DNA of 9,229 nucleotides from an uncultured Chloroflexota bacterium. GTDB lineage: Bacteria > Chloroflexota > Anaerolineae > Aggregatilineales > Phototrophicaceae. The stretch spans positions 1 to 9,229 of the forward strand of contig CALKIA010000676.1 in NCBI GenBank assembly GCA_937988705.1. The letters run 5' to 3'. A program made the position numbers and the translations under genes. Every line of letters begins with the position of its first letter. Position 1 is the stretch's first letter. Positions 1 to 5,199 of the stretch are shown here, in pieces. The notes below the pieces were generated by a model. That model worked only from the letters and a program-made list of their open reading frames with translations, made no database searches and was not told where the DNA came from.

Positions 1-827
1 CCGAACTTGTCGGGCTGTTTGAGGCTGGGCATCCCCTTGCCGCCGAGGCGGAACTTCTTGCCGGACTGCGTACCCGCCGGAATCTTCAACCGGAGCGACC
101 GCGCCAGCGTCGGAATTTCCACTTCGCCGCCGAGTATCGCCGTGAACATATCGGTTTTGACTTCGACTGTGAGGTTATCGCCGTCACGTGTATAGAGCGG
201 ATCGGCTTCCACCTGCACGATGAGGTAGAGATCGCCCGGTTTACCGCCATTGACGCCCGGTTCGCCTTCGCCAGAGAGGCGCACGCGCGTGCCATCAGTC
301 GCGCCCGCCGGAATCTTCACGCGGATTGAACGGTCGCCGATAGTCACCTGCCGGGTTGTGCCTTCGTAGGCTTCTTTCAGGCTGATAGTGACGGGCTGTT
401 CGTAGTCCTGCCCTTTACTGCGCACGGACGATGCCCCGCCCATCCCAAACGGATCGAAGGCGGCACTGCCGCGCTGACTGGTCCCGGGAGAACGCCCGCG
501 CCCACCGAAAATCGAACCGATGAGATCGCTGAGATCGCCCATATCGACATTCTGCGTATGCGTATAACCGCCACCGGGCGTGCCGCCACCACCGAAGCCC
601 TGCGGATTGACCGTCCCGAAGCGGTCATAGGTTTTGCGTTTTTCGGGATCGCTGAGCACCTCGTTTGCCTCGTTGAGTTCCTTGAAGCGGGCTTCCGCCT
701 GCGGATCATTCGGATTGGCATCCGGGTGATATTTCTTGGCCAAACGGCGAAACGCTTTCTTGATGTCATCTTCACTGGCATCGCGTTTCACGCCGAGAAT
801 GTCGTAGTAGTTCTTCGCCATAGTCAT
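1..827 (-). CDS. DnaJ/CbpA-type co-chaperone lacking the zinc finger (3' end cut by window)
   Basis: This is a J-domain co-chaperone, expected to deliver unfolded clients to cytoplasmic DnaK and stimulate its ATPase. Counted from the ATG at 821, residues 1-68 form the J domain, with MAKNYYDILGV at the start and the essential HPD triad at 32-34. A Gly-rich G/F linker (about 74-130) includes FGGGG and DPFGMGG. Two beta-rich client-binding domains follow, each with a KIPAG motif (169-173 and 246-250). The Cys-rich zinc-finger module of classical DnaJ is absent, so this is the CbpA/type II architecture. About 273 codons are visible and CbpA is about 306 aa, so only the C-terminal tail is missing. 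The start could be 827 (ATG ACT ATG GCG) or 821; neither has a clear Shine-Dalgarno. I see no dnaK or grpE in the window. Confidence 0.93.
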   Translation of the reverse strand, partial: MTMAKNYYDILGVKRDASEDDIKKAFRRLAKKYHPDANPNDPQAEARFKELNEANEVLSDPEKRKTYDRFGTVNPQGFGGGGTPGGGYTHTQNVDMGDLSDLIGSIFGGRGRSPGTSQRGSAAFDPFGMGGASSVRSKGQDYEQPVTISLKEAYEGTTRQVTIGDRSIRVKIPAGATDGTRVRLSGEGEPGVNGGKPGDLYLIVQVEADPLYTRDGDNLTVEVKTDMFTAILGGEVEIPTLARSLRLKIPAGTQSGKKFRLGGKGMPSLKQPDKF

Positions 828-869
828 CTGATTTCTAACACTAAACCACATCGTCGATCGGAGCGGAGG

Positions 870-900
870 TAAGGTGTGCCACTGCGCTCCGCAAACCTTA
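870..900 (-). other. Leader hairpin of the dnaJ-like gene
   Basis: A 10-bp imperfect inverted repeat (TAAGGTGTGC and GCAAACCTTA, 9 of 10 pairs) surrounds an 11-nt loop. It falls just inside the predicted 5' leader, about 40 nt before the start codon. An alternative pairing of GCGGAG (863-868) with CTCCGC (887-892) is possible, so the RNA could switch between two folds. It does not resemble a CIRCE element. Function is unknown. Confidence 0.4.
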
Positions 901-914
901 TCGACCTACTTTCA

Positions 915-943
915 ATGGTAAGGCGGTCGGAGAGGGGTGTCAA
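915..943 (-). promoter_or_regulatory. Sigma-70-type promoter for the dnaJ-like gene
   Basis: On the minus strand a perfect -35 box TTGACA (938-943) is followed after exactly 17 bp by TACCAT (915-920, 4 of 6 matches to TATAAT). Transcription would start near 908 and give a leader of about 80 nt. The promoter lies in the gap after the stop of the metal-dependent repressor, so the co-chaperone gene can be transcribed independently of it. Confidence 0.65.
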
Positions 944-944
944 C

Positions 945-971
945 AATCTATCAGCTTTTCTTACATAGATT
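945..971. repeat. AT-rich dyad just upstream of the dnaJ-like promoter
   Basis: A perfect 7-bp inverted repeat (AATCTAT at 945-951, ATAGATT at 965-971) with 13 bp between the arms lies directly upstream of the -35 box at 938-943. It also directly follows the stop codon of the repressor gene. It could be an operator, or a weak 3' hairpin for the upstream transcript. It lacks the GC-rich stem and U-run of a convincing terminator. Confidence 0.3.
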
Positions 972-1643
972 TTATGTGGTCTTTTGGACGAGAATGTAGT
1001 CCGCGACCTGATGCCCGATCATGCGATCCTCGTCGTTCACGCGCGCCGTGATCGGCCCATCGAAGGGGTCGATTGAGAGGATTTCGAGCGGTGAGTCGAG
1101 CGTGAAGCCGCGGTCAAGAATGTGCTGGAGCATCTCAGGATCGCTCGTTTTGAGCTGTGCGACGGTGGCCATGTCACCGACTTCCAGTTCGGAGAGCGGC
1201 TGGAGGTTGCGCACGGGCAGCAGCAGCCCTTCGGCGGTGGGGATTGGGTCACCGTGCGGGTCAAAGCCGGGATCGCCCAGCTTCTGCGCCAACGCATCGA
1301 CAAAGCGCTCAGACACGGCGTGTTCCAACCCTTCAGCTTCTTCGTGCACTTCGTGCAGTTCATAGCCCAATTCGCGCACGAGGTACAGCTCGATCAGGCG
1401 ATGCCGCCGGATGACCTTGAGCGCGATCTGCACACCTTTGGGCGTGAGCAGAACGCCCTGATACTTCTGATAGTCGACTAGTTCCAACGCCACCAGCCGC
1501 TGCGCCATATCGGTGACCGATGGGGCGGTGATGTTGAGCACATCGCGTAACGTATTCGTCGAGACGCGTTCTTCACCTTGCTGTAAGGTGTAAACCGCCT
1601 TCAGAAAGTTCTCGACCGAGGGAGACTGGGGACTTTTCGTCAT
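972..1643 (-). CDS. DtxR/MntR-family metal-dependent transcriptional repressor
   Basis: Predicted cytoplasmic repressor that binds DNA when loaded with Mn(II) or Fe(II), controlling metal uptake genes. It has 223 aa, normal for the three-domain DtxR type. Residues about 8-75 form the winged helix (PSVTDMAQRL recognition region, then LVDYQKYQGVLLTPKG as the wing). Residues 76-145 form the metal/dimer domain with RRHRLIELYLV and VHEEAEGLEH. Residues about 148-221 form an FeoA/SH3-like domain opening LSELEVGD. By alignment from memory to DtxR, H81, E85 and H100 form the ancillary site, and E104, E107 and H108 the primary site. Glu rather than Cys at 104 is the MntR-like choice. Asn12 occupies the DtxR Met10/MntR Asp8 position. 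The frame is open to 1742, but ATG 1643 is chosen because GGAAAG lies 4 nt before it and the family N-terminus begins there. ATG 1658 is the alternative. Confidence 0.9.
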   Translation of the reverse strand: MTKSPQSPSVENFLKAVYTLQQGEERVSTNTLRDVLNITAPSVTDMAQRLVALELVDYQKYQGVLLTPKGVQIALKVIRRHRLIELYLVRELGYELHEVHEEAEGLEHAVSERFVDALAQKLGDPGFDPHGDPIPTAEGLLLPVRNLQPLSELEVGDMATVAQLKTSDPEMLQHILDRGFTLDSPLEILSIDPFDGPITARVNDEDRMIGHQVADYILVQKTT

Positions 1644-1700
1644 CGCGCTTTCCAGCATGATAAGTGCATAGCGTGATTCTAGCACAAACTCTCTCGCGTC

Positions 1701-1729
1701 CCTATAATCGCGCCGTAAATTCTTGTTAA
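1701..1729 (-). promoter_or_regulatory. Candidate promoter of the metal-dependent repressor
   Basis: On the minus strand TTAACA (1724-1729) and TATAGG (1701-1706) are spaced by 17 bp. An extended -10 (TGC then TAGAAT, 1676-1681) closer to the gene is a second candidate. On the opposite strand the same stretch reads TATAAT (1703-1708), a perfect -10 for the divergent M24 gene, but no good -35 lies 16-19 bp upstream of it. Either repressor promoter would start RNA downstream of the longest possible start codon (1742), supporting the shorter CDS. Confidence 0.45.
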
Positions 1730-1737
1730 CGGATTGC

Positions 1738-1759
1738 CTCACTTCTCATGAGAGGTGAG
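1738..1759. promoter_or_regulatory. 22-bp near-perfect palindrome between divergent genes (candidate operator)
   Basis: The left half is CTCACTTCTCA and the right half TGAGAGGTGAG. They are reverse complements at 10 of 11 positions with no spacer. The site is 32 bp before the start of the M24-like gene and 94 bp before that of the repressor. Size and symmetry fit a dimeric or double-dimeric repressor site, and the neighbouring DtxR-family protein is the obvious candidate. The sequence is not the classical TTAGGTTAG-type DtxR/IdeR box, so this assignment is inference. It could also fold as a hairpin in the M24 gene leader. Confidence 0.5.
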
Positions 1760-1791
1760 TCCAGCGGGATGAGGTTCACTCAGAGGATTTT

Positions 1792-2865
1792 ATGGAGCGC
1801 CTGACCGAAATAGATTTTAAGCATGATCAACTGCGCGCCTTGCTGGCGCAGCGCGGCGCGGATACGCTGTGGATTCAAAAGACACACAACATCTCGTGGA
1901 TCACAGCGGGCGCGAATCCGGCGATCCCGCTCGATAATCCGACCGCCCCCTACAGCGTGATCATCACTACGAAGCAGCGCGCGATTCTCGCGGATAACAT
2001 CGAACTGCCGCGCATACAAGCCGAAGACCGCTTTGAGGATTTTGGCTTTGAGTACGTGCCGATGCGCTGGTACGACAAACAGATCCCACCGATGCCCAAT
2101 CTGATCACCGATGTGGATGGCGCGGTCGATGCCGAATTGCAAAAGCTGCGCTGGAAACTCACGGAAGGCGAGCAGGTGCGGCTGCGGGCGTTGGGCGCAG
2201 ATGCGGCGGTCGCCATCGAAGGCGCAGTGCGGACGACGCGCCCCGGCGACAGCGAGTGGCAGATCGCCGCGCGGTTGGATGCGGCCTGCCGGGAGAGCGG
2301 CGGCAACGCCATCGTCAACCTGATCGCCACTGACGAACGCATTTCGCGTTTTCGGCATCCGTATGTGACGAACAAGCGGCTGGAGCGCTATGTGCTGGTC
2401 GCCGTGGTGATGCGGCGCGGCGGGTTGATGGTATCGGCCACGCGGTTGGCCTATCACGGCACGCTGCCCGCCGAACTCGCGGAGAAAGCGCGCAAAGTCG
2501 CCACGATTGACGCGGCGGTGATGGTGGCCTCCAAGCCGGGGCGGACGCTCGGCGAAGTCTTCGCGGATTTGCAGCGCGCTTACGCTGAAGTCGGGGAGGC
2601 GGAGCAGTGGCAGAATCATCATCAGGGTGGCCTGACCGCCTACCGTCCGCGCGAAGTGATCGTCACGCCGGGCAACCCAACCGTGATCGCTGCGGGCAAC
2701 GTGTGCGCGTGGAATCCGTCGATTGTCGGGTGCAAATCGGAGGACACAATCCTGATCGGGACGGATGGCTTCGAGATCGTCAGCGCCGCTTCGCCCGCTT
2801 TCCCCTCGATTGAGGTGCGCATTGGGGATCAGGTGGTGACGCGGCCGGGGATTCTGGAAATCTGA
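1792..2865 (+). CDS. M24 'pita-bread' family protein with degenerate metal site
   Basis: This resembles Xaa-Pro aminopeptidase and creatinase (357 aa). Residues 1-125 look like the creatinase-type N-terminal domain (HNISWITAG at 32-40). Residues about 126-347 are the pita-bread fold. The substrate-binding His is kept (H189 in FRHP), as are the TR of the 'SDxTR' motif, a His in NHHQGG (276/277) and E317 in KSEDT. The five-residue di-metal centre is broken: A204 and S215 replace the two Asp (11-residue spacing kept), and N308 (AWNPS) replaces the Glu of the usual EPG. Metallopeptidase activity is therefore doubtful. A metal-independent hydrolase, as in creatinase, or a binding role is more likely. 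From memory, the HHQGG/AWNPSI/SEDT combination recurs in an uncharacterised M24 clade, so this looks conserved and not a decaying gene. SD AGAGGA (1782-1787) fits the ATG. The gene is divergent from the repressor gene. Confidence 0.85.
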   Translation: MERLTEIDFKHDQLRALLAQRGADTLWIQKTHNISWITAGANPAIPLDNPTAPYSVIITTKQRAILADNIELPRIQAEDRFEDFGFEYVPMRWYDKQIPPMPNLITDVDGAVDAELQKLRWKLTEGEQVRLRALGADAAVAIEGAVRTTRPGDSEWQIAARLDAACRESGGNAIVNLIATDERISRFRHPYVTNKRLERYVLVAVVMRRGGLMVSATRLAYHGTLPAELAEKARKVATIDAAVMVASKPGRTLGEVFADLQRAYAEVGEAEQWQNHHQGGLTAYRPREVIVTPGNPTVIAAGNVCAWNPSIVGCKSEDTILIGTDGFEIVSAASPAFPSIEVRIGDQVVTRPGILEI

Positions 2866-2948
2866 CCTGACGCCATTTGATTCGGCTTTCTGAACGTGTA
2901 CCCCAGGCGCCGCGTTAATGCTTCATCCCGTAAGTTATTCCTGATCGT

Positions 2949-3009
2949 TCGTAGGGACAGCGCCTGTGCTGTCCGTTTGGAGCGGACACGGCAGGCCTTG
3001 TCCCTACGA
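2949..3009. repeat. Long hairpin repeat of the GTAGGGAC family, copy 1
   Basis: Two 27-bp arms (2949-2975 and 2983-3009) are inverted with 22 of 27 matching positions and a 7-nt loop. The outermost 11 bp, TCGTAGGGACA, pair perfectly. It sits in the 282-bp gap (2866-3147) between the convergent M24-like and glycosidase-like genes, which otherwise holds no convincing gene. Related copies occur at 3024-3051, 6029-6089 and 6210-6233, so this is a dispersed element. No T-run follows on either strand, so it is not a standard intrinsic terminator, though it could shield mRNA 3' ends. Confidence 0.75.
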
Positions 3010-3023
3010 GAAAAACCAGCTTT

Positions 3024-3051
3024 CGTAGGGACGCGATTTAGCGCGTTCGCC
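3024..3051. repeat. Degenerate copy of the GTAGGGAC hairpin repeat
   Basis: The left arm CGTAGGGACGCGA is intact, and TTTA separates it from a decayed right arm starting GCGCGTTCG instead of the complementary CGCGTCCC. It lies 14 bp after copy 1 in the same orientation as that copy's left arm, suggesting tandem insertion or repeated duplication followed by decay. No separate function can be seen. Confidence 0.45.
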
Positions 3052-3147
3052 GTTCCCAAATCGACTGCACGCTCTTCTACGCACTTCCAAGCTTGCCTCG
3101 TCCCGATAACCGGAGATTTGCTCACGGGGAAATGGAACGATGGCGTT

Positions 3148-4599
3148 TTACCCAAAGCGCCGATTCAGCAGCACGCGGTCATTGAACAGGAAGCGCACGC
3201 TCTCGATGTCGTCTGTCAGGATTAAATCGAACAGCACATTCGGATAGCGTTCCGCGATGGCGACGCGCACCGCCTCGGCGGTGTCGGGCGGCGCGATGAC
3301 CGTCACGGCCAGACTCTGCGAGTTAGGGATGTAGTCGATCAGCTCGGTGTGCGCGGTGACGATCGGGCGGAAGGTGTTCCAGTACGACTGCGCCGTCTCG
3401 AAGAACCAGCGCGGCTCCAACCCCGGCCCAAGGATGATCATGTGGTGATCGGGTGTCCCATGAATCGGACCCGGCCCGAAATCTTCCGGTTGAACTGGCC
3501 CCCCGAAATCCGGGTTCATCACCTCAATATCTGGCACCTCTCTGAAGATCGGCGGCGTCTCTGCCAGCCGACCGATCGCCGGGGCGGTCGTCGGTACGTA
3601 GTATTCATCTTCTTTCCACAACGTCACCCCGAAGAACCACGGCGGCGCCTGCCGTGCGATCCATTCGAACATGGCGACGGTCGCCTCGGCCTGACTGTTC
3701 TCGTCATAGGGCGGATAGCGGCGATCCTGCTGGAATGAGCCGCCCCGAAACGGCCAGATGCCGCCTTCCGTGCCGAGAACCGGGACGGCCTGCGACCCGA
3801 ACATCTGCGCAGCGCGTTCGTTGAACATCGTGCCCATCGCCAGCAGTCCCACCGGATCGCCGTAGGGAGTCTGCGCCGTCCCGCCGTAGATCGTGCGGCC
3901 GGGGTCGGCGGACTGCGAGATCGGATCGTAGGGGTATTCGAAGTGCCAACCGCCTTCGCGCGCCGTCTGCGCGGAGGGCGGACGCGCACCGCCGCCCGGC
4001 GCTTCCTGATAGAAGTGGTTGAGCGTGTAGGGATGTGTGGCAACATACAAGCCGTTTGCCAGCACATTGCGAAAACGGTCGAAATGGTTCTGCGCGAGGT
4101 AGTTGAGGAAGGCATCCATCCACATGACGGCGGCATACTGCGGGTTGTCGCTTTCCGCCAGTGGGATGAATCCGGGATAGCAGCCTCGGCTGACCGTGTA
4201 TTCAGCCCACAGCAGCCAGTTGTCCATCAGCGGGCGGATGACGTTATCCATGTCCTGCCAGCTCGGGTCAAAACCCTCTTGCCATTCCACGCCGAGATTC
4301 GGCTCGTTGTAGAACTCGAACCACTTCACCCCGACGCTGATGAACGCATCCATGATCGAGCGCAGATGCTGGTCGAACGGCCCCGCGCCGTAGCGTCCCA
4401 GATACAGGCGGACGACAGGCGTAATGCCCATGCTCATCAGCACCTGCGCGTCGTCCACATACTCGAAACCCGCCGCCATCAGCTTCGCCCAACCGGCATG
4501 GATCTGCCCGTAGCGTGACACTTCGAGCGGCGTCTGATAAATGCTGGACACGTGCAGCCCGCGTGGGTTGCGTGACCAAACGTAATCGCTCAAGCGCAT
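3148..4599 (-). CDS. Clan GH-A-like glycoside hydrolase with C-terminal 'PDHH' domain
   Basis: Probable (beta/alpha)8-barrel glycosidase of 483 aa fused to an uncharacterised domain. The barrel (about 12-345) starts with RGLHVSS. The clan GH-A acid/base candidate is E99 in FYNEPN (95-101), and the nucleophile candidate is E278 in LGTEGG (275-280). HPY at 189-191 and FFGVTLW (322-328) look like later barrel strands. No signal peptide is seen, so the product appears cytoplasmic unless exported unusually. A linker (about 346-382) with several Pro/Gly leads to residues 383-475, beginning PDHH. These align without gaps to residues 9-84 of the upstream 165-aa protein (about 28 of 76 identical). The start is supported by a strong SD (GGAGGA) 7 nt upstream and lies 4 nt after the upstream stop. 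Substrate and GH family cannot be told from the sequence. Confidence 0.8.
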   Translation of the reverse strand: MRLSDYVWSRNPRGLHVSSIYQTPLEVSRYGQIHAGWAKLMAAGFEYVDDAQVLMSMGITPVVRLYLGRYGAGPFDQHLRSIMDAFISVGVKWFEFYNEPNLGVEWQEGFDPSWQDMDNVIRPLMDNWLLWAEYTVSRGCYPGFIPLAESDNPQYAAVMWMDAFLNYLAQNHFDRFRNVLANGLYVATHPYTLNHFYQEAPGGGARPPSAQTAREGGWHFEYPYDPISQSADPGRTIYGGTAQTPYGDPVGLLAMGTMFNERAAQMFGSQAVPVLGTEGGIWPFRGGSFQQDRRYPPYDENSQAEATVAMFEWIARQAPPWFFGVTLWKEDEYYVPTTAPAIGRLAETPPIFREVPDIEVMNPDFGGPVQPEDFGPGPIHGTPDHHMIILGPGLEPRWFFETAQSYWNTFRPIVTAHTELIDYIPNSQSLAVTVIAPPDTAEAVRVAIAERYPNVLFDLILTDDIESVRFLFNDRVLLNRRFG

Positions 4600-4603
4600 T
4601 GGG

Positions 4604-5101
4604 TTATCCTCCAGTGATCGGGCCGGGCGTCGGGTTGATGGGCTCGCGGGTGGCGACGGGGGTCAACAGCGCTGGATCGGGCGTTTGCGTGATGAAGCCC
4701 GGCGGATGCGTCGCCGTCGGGATGACCACGGGCATATTCGGGTCGTAGGTGGGCGTCGGGATCGAGAGCGGCATCCCGAAGGGTTGGTTTTGTTCGGCGC
4801 GGCGGTTGAGTTCGGCTTTCGCCTCATCAAATAATTCGTACACCACCGGATCGTAATAGGCATTGGGTGCGGTGAAAGTGAGCTGCCGCGCAATATCCGG
4901 CTCAATGTCGCGGCGCGCGATGACGGTCACGGTGACGGATTTGTCCGGCGGAATCAGCGCGATAAAGCGCGTATTGCTGACGACCGTCGGGCGATAGCGT
5001 TCCCAGTACTGGCGCGCGGCATCGAACAGCCATTCCGCGCCCAGATTCGGGGCGATCAGCAAAAAATGATGATCGGGATAGATGTCTGGTCCAATGGGCA
5101 A
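4604..5101 (-). CDS. Protein of unknown function: 'PDHH' domain plus Pro/Thr-rich tail
   Basis: I do not recognise a named family. The 165-aa product has two parts. Residues 9-100 form a compact alternating strand/helix domain that opens PDHH (9-12), contains FDAARQYWERYRP and VTVTVIA, and ends in a charged helix. It is paralogous to the C-terminus of the adjacent glycosidase-like protein. Residues 112-165 are a low-complexity tail rich in Pro and Thr (IPTPTYDP, PTATHPP, PTPGP), like the linkers of secreted proteins, yet no signal peptide or membrane segment is visible. Translation would begin at TTG 5101, supported by GAGGA (on the plus strand TCCTC, 5111-5115) 9 nt upstream. It is the first gene of a two-gene operon. 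Given the fusion next door, a role in carbohydrate handling is plausible but unproven. Confidence 0.7.
   Translation of the reverse strand: MPIGPDIYPDHHFLLIAPNLGAEWLFDAARQYWERYRPTVVSNTRFIALIPPDKSVTVTVIARRDIEPDIARQLTFTAPNAYYDPVVYELFDEAKAELNRRAEQNQPFGMPLSIPTPTYDPNMPVVIPTATHPPGFITQTPDPALLTPVATREPINPTPGPITGG
4607..4612 (-). promoter_or_regulatory. Shine-Dalgarno overlapping the end of the upstream gene
   Basis: GGAGGA on the minus strand forms the last two Gly codons of the 165-aa protein, directly before its TAA. It lies 7 nt before the ATG at 4599. This fixes the glycosidase start and implies translational coupling of the two products. Confidence 0.8.
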
Positions 5102-5129
5102 AAGTGATATTCCTCGTCAAACTGGCTTC

Positions 5130-5159
5130 ATCCTATCATAGATGGACTCACGCTGTCAC
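5130..5159 (-). promoter_or_regulatory. Candidate promoter of the PDHH/glycosidase operon
   Basis: On the minus strand GTGACA (5154-5159, 5 of 6 matches to TTGACA) and TAGGAT (5130-5135) are separated by 18 bp. Transcription would begin about 20 nt before the TTG start. It shares the short divergent gap with the start of the TauE/SafE gene. Confidence 0.4.
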
Positions 5160-5188
5160 GTTACACTAGATGCCCTATGCCTATCAAT

Positions 5189-5192
5189 GGAG
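5189..5192 (+). promoter_or_regulatory. Shine-Dalgarno deciding the TauE/SafE start
   Basis: GGAG lies 7 nt before ATG 5200. The earlier in-frame ATG at 5170 has no Shine-Dalgarno, and the ten residues it would add (MPYAYQWSPL) are not part of the permease fold. Confidence 0.6.
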
Positions 5193-5199
5193 TCCGCTT

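Noticed and set aside
870..900. CIRCE/HrcA operator before the dnaJ-like gene
   Set aside because: The inverted repeat does not match TTAGCACTC-N9-GAGTGCTAA in sequence or spacing.
1644..1742. Longer start for the DtxR-family repressor
   Set aside because: The added 33 codons lie over the promoter-like boxes and lack family similarity. ATG 1643 has a purine-rich ribosome site and gives the usual length.
1780..2622. 280-aa minus-strand open frame opposite the M24-like gene
   Set aside because: It is a GC-rich shadow frame rich in Arg/His/Pro with no recognisable domain, antisense to a gene with clear family motifs.
2949..3009. Hairpin repeat as a bidirectional intrinsic terminator
   Set aside because: The position between convergent genes fits, but neither strand has a T-run after the stem.
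2949..3051. Repeats near 3000 as a CRISPR array
   Set aside because: Only two related units are present, they are inverted hairpins and not direct repeats, and there are no regular spacers or cas genes.
2896..3225. Plus and minus open frames (about 108 aa each) across the convergent gap
   Set aside because: Both are made of the hairpin repeat and its decayed neighbour read as protein, and they run into flanking genes. No ribosome site or similarity supports them.
3943..4518. 191-aa plus-strand open frame opposite the glycosidase-like gene
   Set aside because: Shadow of the coding strand. It has no ribosome site and no domain, whereas the minus strand carries the NEP barrel motif.
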